Shown here: positions 8,532 through 17,789 of the stretch, piece after piece
Layout: each line of letters starts with the position of its first letter
Position numbering within the stretch: position 1 is the stretch's first letter
DNA from: Chloroflexota bacterium
GTDB taxonomy: Bacteria; Chloroflexota; Dehalococcoidia; Bin125
DNA: 63,412 bases
Direction of reading: 5' to 3'
NCBI GenBank assembly: GCA_028874365.1
Contig: JAPPJZ010000070.1
Span: forward strand, 1-63,412
The notes under the pieces: model-generated
What the model was told of the DNA's origin: nothing
Database searches by the model: none
Seen by the model: only the letters and a program-made list of their open reading frames with translations
Program-made: the position numbers and the translations under genes

Positions 8532-11053
8532 CGAATTACTTCGTCGACCAGGAGCTGGGTGAACTCTTTTTCGCTGATACCCATCTCGTTTCGGTAGACC
8601 TGTTCGTTGTGCTCTCCGAAAAAGGGGGCTCGGCGGATTGGCAGGCGTTGGCCGTTCCAGAGGAAGGGCTGATTCTGGGCCATGAACCTGATCCCGACCG
8701 GGTGGTCGAACTCGTGGAAGAAGCCCTCCATTGACGGATCGGTTTCGACCAGGTCCTCGATGTCCTCGTTTGGTCCAGCGGGGACGCCGGCGGCTTCGAA
8801 CGTGGCGGTTGCCTTCCAGACGTCCTGAGCGCGGGTCCAGTCGCTGATGGCTGCCTCGATCTCATCCTCGGCGGCGTGGCGGCCGGGGAGGGTTCGTAGA
8901 TCCTCGCGGGCGGCGAGGTCGGCGCGACCGATGACGCGGCAGATTTCCAGCCAGTCGACGGTGTCCCGAGCGCTGAGGGCCAGCCAGCGATCGTCGCCGG
9001 CGCAGCGGAAGAGTCCGTGCGGCGCCATTTCGGGTGAGCGGTTGCCTCGCCGCTCCGACAGCTTGCCGTTGGCGAGCTGGTCGATCAGTTCCGTGTCGAG
9101 CAGGTGGATGCCGGCCTCGTACTGAGGGATCTCGATCTCCTGGCCGACGCCGGTGCGGTCGCGTTGGATCAACGCGGAGAGGATGGCTGTCGCGGCCAGC
9201 GGTCCCAGGGTGAAGTCGGTGTGGAGCAGGACGCCGGTCGGCTTGCGATCGGCCGCGCCAGTGTGAGCGGCCAGTCCACAGAGCGCGACAACGCTGTTGC
9301 CGATCCCCTTCCACGATGCCTTGGGTCCCCAGGTACCCATCACGGGCAGGCTGCAGACGACGATGCGCGGGTTGATCTTCTTGAGATCGTCGAAGCCGAG
9401 TCCGAGCCGCTTCATCACGCCGCCGGTGAAGTTGTCGGTGACCACGTCGGCCTCGCGGATCAGGTCGTAGGCAACGCGGAGTCCGTCGGGCGCGCCAAGG
9501 TTGAGGTTGATGCTGCGCTTGTCGGTGTTGCAGTCCTGGAAGAAGGCGCCGGTCTCGATGGTGGGTGGGTCGTATGCGGGCAGCGCGACGCGCAGGGTGT
9601 CGATTCGGGCGTCGGACTCGATCTTGATCACGTCGGCGCCGAGATTGGCCATTAACTCCGTGGTGAGCGGTCCGGCGGCCTGCCAGCAGAAGTCGACGAC
9701 TCGGATGCCCTTGAGGGGGAGATCGCTTCTGGAGATGACGTTAGAGGACACGTGGGATGGCTCCGACTGCCCCTCTCTGCCTGCGGCATCTCGCCCCGCT
9801 CCGCGGGGGGAGAATGGAATGCTCGATTCGGAACGGTGATTTGGTCCGGAAACCAATCCGTTGGCGACCATCCGATCGTATGCGGGCGGGTCAACATCAA
9901 GCAGGTCCGCCAGCACATCCGCCGAGTCGGCACCGAGGGTGGGAGCGGCGCGAGGGACCGGCTCGTAGCCGGTTGAATGGATCGGCAGCCGGGGCAAGTC
10001 AATCTCTCGGTCGAACTGGGGATGGTCAACGGTGAGGAACGCACCCCGTTCGTGGAGGTGGGGGTCTTGGGCGATGTCCATTGCAGAGTTGACGGGCACG
10101 GCGAGGAAGCCACGGGACTGGCCCTCGTAGCACAGTTCTTCGCGGTCGAGGCTGGCGCAGGCCCTCTGGAAGGCGCGATGGCCCTCGCTTCCCCATTCCT
10201 GGATGTAGATGTCGCCGGGATACTCCGCACCAATGAGACCGTCGTAGCCGGAGCGCTCGTAGAGCCACTGTCCGAAGGCGGCCCAACGCTCGTGGGTGTT
10301 GGGCGTGATGCCGAAGGTCAGCCATTTTCCGTCTTTGGCCTGAACGAGGGAGGAGATGTTGCCGCCGGGGCGAGACGCCTTTTCGCCCAACTGGCGCCAC
10401 ATGTTCTCGTTGGCGAAGTGGATCGTGGTCGAGAGGATCGCTTCCTGCAGTGAGATATAAGCGTGGCTCGCACGTTTCCCGTTGCGGCGGTCGTAGAGCA
10501 TCGCGGCGGCGGTCGCGGCGGCGACCTGGCTGGCCTGCTTGTAGGCCAGTTTGCCGGCTGGGTAGTCGGGCGCGACGTCGGGGAAACCCAGGCCCTGCAT
10601 CAGTCCGCCGGCGGCGACGCCGACGATGTCGGAGGCAGGCAGAGCTTCGCCTCCGCGCCGGGTGACGACATCAATGACGCCCAAGTGCGGATGCACTCGT
10701 TCGAGACGTTCGCGGTTGAAGAATCGGCGGGCGTCGATCGACTTGTCCAGCGGGGCCAGCACGATGTCGGCTCGGGCGAGCAGGCGATCGATCAGGTCCC
10801 AGGCGCCGGGCGCGTCGAAGTTGAGTGCCAGGCTGCGCTTGCCGGCGTTGTAGAGCAGATGCCGCAAGCCGCTCTCGAGGTCTGATCTGTCGTCCACATG
10901 CGGCCCATTGATTCGCAGGGCATCGCCGGATGCGGACTCGACCCTAATCGTGTCGGCGCCGAAGTCGGAGAGCCAGCGCGCGCCCAGGCAGAGGCACTCG
11001 TCGCTCAGGTCGATGACGACCGAGCCGGCGAGCGGGAGGTCGGAGAAGGCCAT
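8528..11053 (-). CDS. Double-length CaiB/BaiF CoA-transferase with a repeat-derived linker
   Basis: An 841-residue fusion of two type III CoA-transferase domains: residues about 5-395 (DLPLAGSVVIDLSDECLCLG) and 440-841 (DLPLKGIRVVDFCWQAAGPL). Where I align the usual catalytic Asp, both domains show Glu (SLQEA; PQYEA). The linker (about residues 412-429, with FSPRGAGRDAAG) is encoded by a copy of the GC-rich palindromic repeat that is otherwise intergenic in this window (see 9768-9820). The gene starts right behind the crotonase gene (stop/start overlap at 11053), so the two are translationally coupled. It probably activates a carboxylic acid as CoA ester for the neighbouring hydratase. Confidence 0.9.
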   Translation of the reverse strand: MAFSDLPLAGSVVIDLSDECLCLGARWLSDFGADTIRVESASGDALRINGPHVDDRSDLESGLRHLLYNAGKRSLALNFDAPGAWDLIDRLLARADIVLAPLDKSIDARRFFNRERLERVHPHLGVIDVVTRRGGEALPASDIVGVAAGGLMQGLGFPDVAPDYPAGKLAYKQASQVAAATAAAMLYDRRNGKRASHAYISLQEAILSTTIHFANENMWRQLGEKASRPGGNISSLVQAKDGKWLTFGITPNTHERWAAFGQWLYERSGYDGLIGAEYPGDIYIQEWGSEGHRAFQRACASLDREELCYEGQSRGFLAVPVNSAMDIAQDPHLHERGAFLTVDHPQFDREIDLPRLPIHSTGYEPVPRAAPTLGADSADVLADLLDVDPPAYDRMVANGLVSGPNHRSESSIPFSPRGAGRDAAGREGQSEPSHVSSNVISRSDLPLKGIRVVDFCWQAAGPLTTELMANLGADVIKIESDARIDTLRVALPAYDPPTIETGAFFQDCNTDKRSINLNLGAPDGLRVAYDLIREADVVTDNFTGGVMKRLGLGFDDLKKINPRIVVCSLPVMGTWGPKASWKGIGNSVVALCGLAAHTGAADRKPTGVLLHTDFTLGPLAATAILSALIQRDRTGVGQEIEIPQYEAGIHLLDTELIDQLANGKLSERRGNRSPEMAPHGLFRCAGDDRWLALSARDTVDWLEICRVIGRADLAAREDLRTLPGRHAAEDEIEAAISDWTRAQDVWKATATFEAAGVPAGPNEDIEDLVETDPSMEGFFHEFDHPVGIRFMAQNQPFLWNGQRLPIRRAPFFGEHNEQVYRNEMGISEKEFTQLLVDEVIR
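9768..9820 (+). repeat. Dispersed GC-rich palindromic repeat, copy inside a CoA-transferase gene
   Basis: The plus strand reads CCCTCTCTGCCTGCGGCATC, then TCGCCCCGCTCCGCGGGGGGAGA within two bases. This closely matches the intergenic copies at 61553 and 62996, including the CTGCCTTCGGCATC half and the CCGCTCCGCGGGGGGAGA hairpin half. It lies in frame in the interdomain linker of the 8528-11053 gene. Confidence 0.85.
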
Positions 11054-11826
11054 CAGCCCAGATTAGGCTCGTAGGGGTGTTGGCGATACAGGTCGCTCAT
11101 GCGGTGCGAGATGAGCTGCATGCGCAGATCGTCGTCGAGATGCGGCCAGAGCGAGCGGTTGATCGATTCCTTGACGACGCCGAGGTATCCGTGCCGCTCG
11201 CGGCCCATGGCGGCCAGCCGGTTGGCGAGCTCGTCGACTTCCTCGCGCAGCTTGCCCGGCTCGGCCACTTTCGTGACCAGGCCAAGCTCAGCCGCTTCCG
11301 CGGCGGAGATGAACTGGTCGTCGAGGATCAGTCGGGTCGCCTGTTTGAGGCCGACGTACTTGGGCAGGAAGGCGGTCGCGGGTATAACGAAGCGGAGCTT
11401 GGCGTCGGGATCGGCGATGGCGTAGTCGGAGGCGAGCATCAGGTCGAAGCCGGAGCCCATGCAGTAGCCCTGCACCTGGGCGATCACCATCTGGGGAATC
11501 CGCCGAAGCAGCGATTGCAGCCGGAAGTACGGGTGGCGTTCGAGATTGAAGGCGGCGATGTGCGGCGCGTGGTAGGGGTTCTTCCACGGGTAGTCGGGAA
11601 TGCTGCCGTCGCCGCCTTCGCTGACGTCGTCGCCGGAGCAGAAGGAGCGGCCCTCGCCGGCCAGGACCAGGACCTGGACCGAGGGGTCGCGTCCGACGCG
11701 GTTGACGATGTCGACCATGGCGTCGCCGACTTCGGTGTTGATGGCGTTGTGTCGTTCGGGACGGTTGATGGTCAGCCGCGTGACTGGTCCGTCGTCGACG
11801 ATGAGTTCGCTGTGTTGCGTGGGCAT
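11053..11826 (-). CDS. Enoyl-CoA hydratase/isomerase family (crotonase) protein
   Basis: A 257-residue crotonase-fold protein. The oxyanion-hole segments are LAGEGRSFCSGDDV and VQGYCMGSGFDLMLASDYAI; the second has Asp where many hydratases carry a catalytic Glu, so the reaction may be isomerisation or hydrolysis rather than hydration. The N-terminus LTINRPERHNAINTEV is typical. Its stop overlaps the start of the downstream double CoA-transferase by one base, a clear two-gene operon. Starts at ATG 11826 (MPTQHSELIVDDGPVTRL). Confidence 0.9.
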   Translation of the reverse strand: MPTQHSELIVDDGPVTRLTINRPERHNAINTEVGDAMVDIVNRVGRDPSVQVLVLAGEGRSFCSGDDVSEGGDGSIPDYPWKNPYHAPHIAAFNLERHPYFRLQSLLRRIPQMVIAQVQGYCMGSGFDLMLASDYAIADPDAKLRFVIPATAFLPKYVGLKQATRLILDDQFISAAEAAELGLVTKVAEPGKLREEVDELANRLAAMGRERHGYLGVVKESINRSLWPHLDDDLRMQLISHRMSDLYRQHPYEPNLG

Positions 11827-11930
11827 GTGTGGACTCCAATGTCTGGCTCGCAGGCTAGATCACGAGGATCGAGGTCGCTGGTACCTTCGTGCCAGTCGAT
11901 TGCCACGTAATCCGGATCCGAGGTGACAGC

Positions 11931-12785
11931 ATGGCCGCGCGACTGAACAATGTGATTGAGCTGATCGAGTCGGGCAAACCCGCCTTCGGGCCGTTCTTGC
12001 CCGCCGGTTCGATCCCGGATGCCACGTGGATTAGTTCGTCCAGCTACGACTTCGTCGTCTACGAGCTCGAGCACAACGCGTTCAACCTCAGCGACCTGAG
12101 CCTGTCGCTGCAGTACATGCTGAATCGACGTCAGATCCTCGAATCGGGCTCGCTCGCGCCTGCCGTGACGCCGATGGTCCGGATCCCGGTCAATGGGCGA
12201 GAGCAGAGCCAGTGGATCGTCAAGCAGGTGCTCGATATCGGGGTGTACGGGATCGTCTTCCCGATGATTAACACGCCTGAGGACGCGATCGCCGCGCTCC
12301 AGGCGGCGCGCTACATCCAGGCGGAGGACGCGCCGGACCAGGAGCCGATCGGGCGGCGCGGCCACGCGCCCGGTAATGCGTTGCGTTACTGGGGACTGGA
12401 CCAGCCCGAGTACTTCGACCGCGCCGATGTGTGGCCACTCGATCCCGACGGAGAGGTTCTGCCGATCCTCCAGTGCGAGACGATCGAGGGCGTCAACAAC
12501 CTGCCGGCGATCCTCGACGCCGTGCCGAGCCCGGGCCTGATCCTGATTAGCGAGAGCGATCTCTCGGTGTCGCTGGGTCAAAAGGGCGCACCGGGCCCGC
12601 TGGTCGACGACGCCGTCCGACGAGCCCGCGAAGTCTGCCAGGAACGCGGCGTGCCTTACGGATCGCCGCAGGTCGACATGTCGAACGTTGAGCAACGGAT
12701 CAGCGAGGGCTTCTCGTTCCTGATGCCGGGTGCGGCGAGGGTGTCGGAGGCGCTGAATCGCGGTCGGGAGCTGGCTGGTCGCTAA
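11931..12785 (+). CDS. HpcH/HpaI aldolase family protein
   Basis: A 284-residue class II pyruvate-type aldolase or citrate-lyase-like TIM barrel. Recognisable parts are VIELIESGKPAFGPFLP at the N-terminus, the FVVYELEHNAFNL segment with its acidic residue, LQCETIEGVNNL, and SESDLSVSLGQKGAPG, the equivalent of the family GPxDLSxSxG metal and phosphate loop. It would cleave or form a C-C bond next to a 2-keto acid. ATG 11931 has GAGGTGAC just upstream; the in-frame GTG 11889 lacks one. It is divergent from the crotonase gene. Confidence 0.85.
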   Translation: MAARLNNVIELIESGKPAFGPFLPAGSIPDATWISSSSYDFVVYELEHNAFNLSDLSLSLQYMLNRRQILESGSLAPAVTPMVRIPVNGREQSQWIVKQVLDIGVYGIVFPMINTPEDAIAALQAARYIQAEDAPDQEPIGRRGHAPGNALRYWGLDQPEYFDRADVWPLDPDGEVLPILQCETIEGVNNLPAILDAVPSPGLILISESDLSVSLGQKGAPGPLVDDAVRRAREVCQERGVPYGSPQVDMSNVEQRISEGFSFLMPGAARVSEALNRGRELAGR

Positions 12786-12799
12786 AGAACGCACCTAAC

Positions 12800-12840
12800 G
12801 GCGACCACCAGGGTCGCCCCTACGGACTCCGACGTAGGGG
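12800..12840. repeat. Small palindromic element, two overlapping hairpins
   Basis: GGCGACC-ACCAG-GGTCGCC (12800-12818) overlaps CCCCTAC(10 nt)GTAGGGG (12817-12840). Elements of the form GTAGGGGCGACC are familiar dispersed repeats in many bacterial genomes. No T run follows, so it may serve as a transcription end or be an inert repeat. The rest of the 190-base gap up to the DUF1800 gene shows nothing else clear. Confidence 0.6.
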
Positions 12841-12975
12841 TAGCCGTTGTCGCTGCCCGTCCTCTAGCCTCCCGCGCCATGCCCGCTGCGACAGCAGGAC
12901 AAATTGTGTAGCTTGTGATACGGAGCGCCACGCGGTGAGTGGGGCTTCGTTCTGGTAGGAAATCTGAGGCAACAC

Positions 12976-14385
12976 ATGTCGGAAACGCAAGAGATCGCCC
13001 AGATGGCGCACCTGATGCGCCGGGCAGGGTTCGGCGCGTCGCGCGACGAGTTGGAGCGACTCGTGGCGCAGGGCTACGAGGAGACGGTCGAGCAGTTGGT
13101 CGATCCGCCGGCGGACATACCGCGCGCGGATTTGCACCTGCTGTTCCGCTACATGCCGTCGCTCGAGACCGGTGGTCCGGTGACCGTTCCCGGCGCCGCC
13201 AACTGGTTGTACCACCTGGTCAACACGCAGCGGCCGTTGGAAGAGAAGATGGCGCTGTTCTGGCACGGCATCTTTGCGGTGGGCAACTCGAAGGTCGATA
13301 ACGACAATCACCTGATCGCAATGGTGGACATGTTCCGCGATTTTGGCACGGGCAACTATCGCGATCTGCTGATCATGCTGGCCCAGAGCCCCGCGATGAT
13401 TTACTGGCTGGACAACCACGAGAACCACAAGCGCTCGCCCAACGAGAACTGGGGCCGCGAGCTGCTGGAGCTGTTCTCGATGGGGGTCGGCAACTACACG
13501 GAGAAGGACGTCTTCGAATGCGCGCGCGCCTTCACCGGCTGGACGCTGGGCCCGAAGATCCCGCGCGTGCCCAACCACCGCTTCTTCTTCCAGTTCGAGT
13601 TCCGACCCGAAGAGCATGACTACGGCGAGAAGGAGTTCCTCGGTCGGACGGGCAACTTCGACGGGCTCGACATCATCGACATCATCCTCGAAGAGGAAGC
13701 CTGTCCGCGGTTCATCGCGCGCCACCTGTACACCTTCTTCGTGGCCGACGAGCCGCAGGTGCCGGCGTGGGACATCGAGCCGCCCAAGGATCCGGAGGCG
13801 ATTGACTACCTGGCCGGCGTGTTCAAGGACTCGAACTACGAGATCAAGCCGGTGCTGCGCGCGCTGTTCAACTCCGATTTCTTCAAGGAGGCGACTTTCC
13901 AGAAGGTCAAGAGCCCGGTCGAGACCGTGGTCTCGACGCTGCGCCTGACCGAGGACATGTACGGTCCGAAGCCCGAGCTGATCGCACTCGGCCAGGAATC
14001 GGCGCACATGGGCCAGAGCCTGCACAACCCGCCATCGGTCGAGGGCTGGTCAACTGGTCCTAACTGGATCAACTCCGGCGCGGTCGTCGGACGGATCAAC
14101 TTCGTCGCCGACCGAGTGAGCAACACCGATTTGCCGGGCGTGCAGAAGATCTGCCAGCGCGTCGCCGCATCCAACGGCACGAACATGCGGCCGGACGAGA
14201 TGGTCGACCAGTGCCTTGACCTGTTCGGGCCGCTGGACGTGGGCGAGGCCACGCGGCTGGAGCTAATCGAGCATGCGTCAGAGGGCGGCGACCTCTCGTG
14301 GAGCGAGGACTATGAGGGCTCCTCGGAGCGGGTCGGCGAGATGCTGGCGCTGATCGCGGCGACGACCGAGTACCAGTTCGGCTAA
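12976..14385 (+). CDS. DUF1800 domain-containing protein
   Basis: A 469-residue DUF1800 protein. Family hallmarks are MAHLMRRAGFGASRDELERL at the N-terminus, ELFSMGVGNYTEKDVFECAR, ARAFTGWTLG and NPPSVEGWSTG in the C-terminal part. The biochemical role of the family is not established. It is nearly always encoded next to a DUF1501 protein, as here (46-base gap), and the pair is often linked to secreted or cell-surface functions, but no signal peptide is visible in this member. The start ATG 12976 is supported by the start of family similarity. Confidence 0.92.
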   Translation: MSETQEIAQMAHLMRRAGFGASRDELERLVAQGYEETVEQLVDPPADIPRADLHLLFRYMPSLETGGPVTVPGAANWLYHLVNTQRPLEEKMALFWHGIFAVGNSKVDNDNHLIAMVDMFRDFGTGNYRDLLIMLAQSPAMIYWLDNHENHKRSPNENWGRELLELFSMGVGNYTEKDVFECARAFTGWTLGPKIPRVPNHRFFFQFEFRPEEHDYGEKEFLGRTGNFDGLDIIDIILEEEACPRFIARHLYTFFVADEPQVPAWDIEPPKDPEAIDYLAGVFKDSNYEIKPVLRALFNSDFFKEATFQKVKSPVETVVSTLRLTEDMYGPKPELIALGQESAHMGQSLHNPPSVEGWSTGPNWINSGAVVGRINFVADRVSNTDLPGVQKICQRVAASNGTNMRPDEMVDQCLDLFGPLDVGEATRLELIEHASEGGDLSWSEDYEGSSERVGEMLALIAATTEYQFG

Positions 14386-14431
14386 GTAACGACCTACCAA
14401 CGCACAGGAGCAGGACAGAGAGACCCCAGCC

Positions 14432-15589
14432 ATGACCACCGCGACCAAGAGCAAAGACCCGGTTGTCGTCATCATCCAGTTGACGGGCGGCAACGACTAC
14501 ATGAACAGCGTGGTGCCCTACGCCGATGGGTACTACAACGACGCCCGCAACGGCGACCTGTGTATCGGCGAGGATCAGGTTCTGAAGATCGACGACCATT
14601 TCGGACTGCATCCGACGATGGCGCCGCTGAAGGAGCTGTACGACGATGGCGAGATGGCGCTGATTCACGGCGTGGGCTATCCCAACTCGCCGCGCTCGCA
14701 CTTCCGCTCGATGGACATCTGGCACACCTGTGAGCCGAACAAGGTTGGCACCGAGGGCTGGGTGGGCCGCGCGATCCGTGACCTCGACCCAACCGGCGAG
14801 AACCCCGTCACGGGCGTCCACATCGGGCAGGGCCTGCCCCGCGCGCTGGTAGTGCCGGGCGTGACCGTCGCGTCGGTGGCCGACCTCTCGACGTACGGTC
14901 TGCTGACCGGGATCGAGCAGCAGCGGCAGCGCGAGAAGATGCTCGAGCGCTTCGTCAACATGTACGGCCGCGCGATCGGCACCGGCTACGTCCAGGAATA
15001 CCTGGGCCGGACCGGCCTGGACGCGCTCAAGGGCGCCGACATCCTCAAGGAAGGCCTGGGCCGCTACGAGACCGAGGTCGAGTGGGGCACCGAGCAGATC
15101 TCGCGCAGCCTCAAGGACATGGCGACGATCCATTGCGCGGACCTCGGCACGCGGGTCTTCTACACGCAGCTGATTGGCTTCGACACGCACGCGAACCAGA
15201 AGCCGGTCTTCGAGAAACTCTGGACCGACCTCTCGCGAGCGATTTCCGACTTCTGGGACGATGTCAAGGCGCACGACCGCGCGGACAACGTAATCATGTT
15301 CCTGTTCACCGAGTTCGGCCGGCGGGTGCGGGACAACGGCTCCGGCTCCGACCACGGCGCCGGCGGCGGCTGTTTCGTGATCGGTCCGAATGCGGTGGGC
15401 GGCATGCACGGGGAGTTCCCAAGCATCAAGCCCAGTGACCTCGAGCAGGGCGACCTGGTTCCCAACCACGACTTCCGCGGGGTCTACTCGACCCTGCTCG
15501 AAGACTGGATGCGCCTGGACGCCAAGCCGATCGTTGACGGTGAGTTCGAGAAGTTGAGCTTCATCGAGCCTTTGATGGCGACTGCGTAG
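14432..15589 (+). CDS. DUF1501 domain-containing protein
   Basis: A 385-residue DUF1501 protein, a sulfatase/alkaline-phosphatase-like fold. Seen are VVIIQLTGGNDYMNSVVPY near the start, DHFGLHPTMAPLKELYDDGE, YPNSPRSHFRSMDIW, FDTHANQKPVF and TEFGRRVRDNGSGSDHGAGG, all characteristic. Many relatives carry a Tat signal; this one begins directly with the domain (MTTATKSKDPVVVII), so it may be cytoplasmic. It works with the upstream DUF1800 protein by constant gene association; the activity is unknown. Confidence 0.92.
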   Translation: MTTATKSKDPVVVIIQLTGGNDYMNSVVPYADGYYNDARNGDLCIGEDQVLKIDDHFGLHPTMAPLKELYDDGEMALIHGVGYPNSPRSHFRSMDIWHTCEPNKVGTEGWVGRAIRDLDPTGENPVTGVHIGQGLPRALVVPGVTVASVADLSTYGLLTGIEQQRQREKMLERFVNMYGRAIGTGYVQEYLGRTGLDALKGADILKEGLGRYETEVEWGTEQISRSLKDMATIHCADLGTRVFYTQLIGFDTHANQKPVFEKLWTDLSRAISDFWDDVKAHDRADNVIMFLFTEFGRRVRDNGSGSDHGAGGGCFVIGPNAVGGMHGEFPSIKPSDLEQGDLVPNHDFRGVYSTLLEDWMRLDAKPIVDGEFEKLSFIEPLMATA

Positions 15590-15599
15590 GACCGGGAGG

Positions 15600-15657
15600 G
15601 CCCTCACCCCCCCTTCGCGGGGGCAGGCTCTAGCCCTCTGCCTTGGGGAGAGGGAAC
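15600..15657. repeat. GC-rich palindromic repeat, divergent member
   Basis: CCCTCACCCCCCCTTCGCGG, then a spacer and CCCTCTGCCTTGGGGAGAGGG. It resembles the CCCTCTGCC...GGGGAGAGG repeats at 61553 and 62996 but with a different arrangement. It lies between the DUF1501 and NHL-repeat genes. Confidence 0.5.
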
Positions 15658-15724
15658 ACCGGACGGCTGCCACGCACTCGCCGGAGGATGAGGACCAACC
15701 ATACGGAAGCGATGAGGAACCGCC

Positions 15725-16741
15725 ATGCTGACCACGACTGTTGCCGGGCGTACCTGGCATTTTGACCACTCGATCGGGCACTTTGTCGGCCCGCAGGGGT
15801 ACACGTATCCGACTCCGATTGCGATGACGCCGACCGGGACGATGTATGTGGCAGATATCGGCCTGGCCGAGTATTCGGGCGCGGGAGGGCTTGGCTCGAA
15901 GATTTACAAGCACCGGATCGAGGACGAGTTCCTCGGCGAGATGGGCGCAGGCGACCTGAGGTGGCCCGAGGGCCTGGCCCTGGCCGCGGACGGCTCCGTC
16001 TGGTGCGCCGACGCGTTCCACCACCGCATCTTCGGCTACGACGCGGAAGGCTCTCCGATCGGCGACTGGGGTGAATTCGGCGATGGTAACGGGCAGTTCA
16101 ACCGACCGTCGGGGATCGCGTTCGACGCCGACGACAACCTGCATGTTGTGGATAGCCTCAATCACCGCGTGCAGAAGTTCACCAAGGGCGGCGAGTTTCT
16201 CGGCTCTTGGGGTACGCAGGGCTCAGACGAGGGCCAGCTCAACCATCCCTGGGGCATCTCGTTCGACAACGAGGGCTCGCTGTACCTCGCCGACTGGGGC
16301 AACGACCGGGTGCAGAAGTTCGCGCCCGACGGCGAGTTCCTGGTGCGCTTCGGCTCGCAGTACGACGAATTCGACGACGGCGGCAGCCTGAAGCGCCCCG
16401 CCGACGTTGCGGTTGACAGCGTGGGCGATGTCTACGTCTGCGACTGGGGCAACCGGCGGGTGCAGATCTACTACCCGGACGGCGACATCATCTGCAGCCT
16501 GCAGGGCGACGCGCACGAGTTCTCGAAGGCAGCGCAGCAGGTGATGGAAGTCAATATGGAGTACGCGCAGGCGTTCCGGCGCGTGAATCCGGTGGAGTTG
16601 ATCAAGTTCGGCATCTTCGACCGTCCCCGCGGGATCGCGATCGACGGCCAGGACCGGATCGCCATTAGCGATGGTGGGCGCGGCCGGGTGCAGGTGTACC
16701 ACAAGGATCACGACTACCTGGTCCCGCAGTTCAACGCGTAG
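15725..16741 (+). CDS. NHL-repeat beta-propeller protein
   Basis: A 338-residue protein with about six NHL blades. Examples are RPSGIAFDADDNLHVVDS, HPWGISFDNEGSLYLADW, RPADVAVDSVGDVYVCDW and RPRGIAIDGQDRIAISDG, each followed by an RVQ strand. Such propellers act as binding platforms or, rarely, as lyases; no catalytic residues are evident. No signal peptide is visible. It is encoded in line with the DUF1800/DUF1501 pair and an oxidoreductase that begins 11 bases after its stop, suggesting a common operon. Confidence 0.88.
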   Translation: MLTTTVAGRTWHFDHSIGHFVGPQGYTYPTPIAMTPTGTMYVADIGLAEYSGAGGLGSKIYKHRIEDEFLGEMGAGDLRWPEGLALAADGSVWCADAFHHRIFGYDAEGSPIGDWGEFGDGNGQFNRPSGIAFDADDNLHVVDSLNHRVQKFTKGGEFLGSWGTQGSDEGQLNHPWGISFDNEGSLYLADWGNDRVQKFAPDGEFLVRFGSQYDEFDDGGSLKRPADVAVDSVGDVYVCDWGNRRVQIYYPDGDIICSLQGDAHEFSKAAQQVMEVNMEYAQAFRRVNPVELIKFGIFDRPRGIAIDGQDRIAISDGGRGRVQVYHKDHDYLVPQFNA

Positions 16742-16752
16742 CTGTTGAACAG

Positions 16753-17742
16753 GTGTCGCTGCGCTTCGGTCTTCTGGGAGCCGCCAAGATTGCGCCTCGG
16801 GCATTGATCAAGCCCGTTCAGCTGTTCGACCACGTCGAAATCGTCTCGATGGCCGCGCGTGATCGCGCGCGGGCCGAGGTCTTTGCCTCCCGAGCCGGGA
16901 TTGCGACCGTTCACGACACCTACGAAGACGTGGTGACGGACGCGAACGTTGACGCGATCTACAACCCGCTCGCGATCAGCGGCCATCGCGAGTGGACGAT
17001 CAGGGCGCTGAATGCGGGCAAGCACGTGCTCTGTGAGAAGCCGTTCGCGATGAACGAGTCCGAGGCGCGGGAGATGGCGGACTGCGCTCGTGAGAACGGA
17101 CTTGTCTGCGCGGAGGCGTTTCACTACTACTATCACCCGGTGTCGGCGCGGATGCGCGAGATCGTGCAGAGCGGGATCCTGGGTGCGATTCGCTTTGCGG
17201 ACGCTCACTTCCAGAACATCGTCGAGGAGACACCCGACGAGATCCGCTACCGGATTGAGCTGGGCGGCGGCTCGACGATGGATCTCGGCTGTTATCCGTT
17301 GCACTTCCTCCGTCACACGTTCAGCGCTGAGCCCGACGTCGTGTCGGCGAGGGCCGGCAGGGTGCATGAGCACATCGACATTGAGATGGAGGCCGAGCTG
17401 CTCTTCCCCGGCGGCGTCCCTGCTCGGATCTGGTCGCGGATGAACCCGGCGGCGGGATGGTCATCCGTTGTCAATGTGTACGGCGACCGCGGGCGGCTGA
17501 AGGTGATCAATCCGCTCGTGCCGCACCGCGAACCGCACGTGATCGAACTGGTGACGTCGTGGGGGACGCGTCGAGAGACGTTGACCAAGCGTCACACGTT
17601 CGAGTTCCAGCTCCAGGCCTTCATTGACGCGATTGAAGGCGTCAGGCCTATGCCGACCGACACCGAGGACGGCGTGATCAGCATGCGCGTGATCGACAAC
17701 GTCTACCGAGCCGCCGGAATGAAGCCGCGCGGGCAAGTTTAG
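16753..17742 (+). CDS. Gfo/Idh/MocA family oxidoreductase
   Basis: A 329-residue NAD(P)-dependent dehydrogenase of the Gfo/Idh/MocA family, which usually act on sugars, inositols or related diols. The N-terminal Rossmann motif is GLLGAAKIAPRAL. The family EKP motif is in HVLCEKPFAMNESEAREM. The C-terminal alpha/beta domain follows, with GGGSTMDLGCYPLHFLR. The start is GTG 16753; no better start exists because the preceding stop is 11 bases away. Its substrate is unknown. Confidence 0.9.
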   Translation: MSLRFGLLGAAKIAPRALIKPVQLFDHVEIVSMAARDRARAEVFASRAGIATVHDTYEDVVTDANVDAIYNPLAISGHREWTIRALNAGKHVLCEKPFAMNESEAREMADCARENGLVCAEAFHYYYHPVSARMREIVQSGILGAIRFADAHFQNIVEETPDEIRYRIELGGGSTMDLGCYPLHFLRHTFSAEPDVVSARAGRVHEHIDIEMEAELLFPGGVPARIWSRMNPAAGWSSVVNVYGDRGRLKVINPLVPHREPHVIELVTSWGTRRETLTKRHTFEFQLQAFIDAIEGVRPMPTDTEDGVISMRVIDNVYRAAGMKPRGQV

Positions 17743-17789
17743 AGTCCGCGCACCGAGACCGGACACATCGGCGCCATCCAACGGCGATC

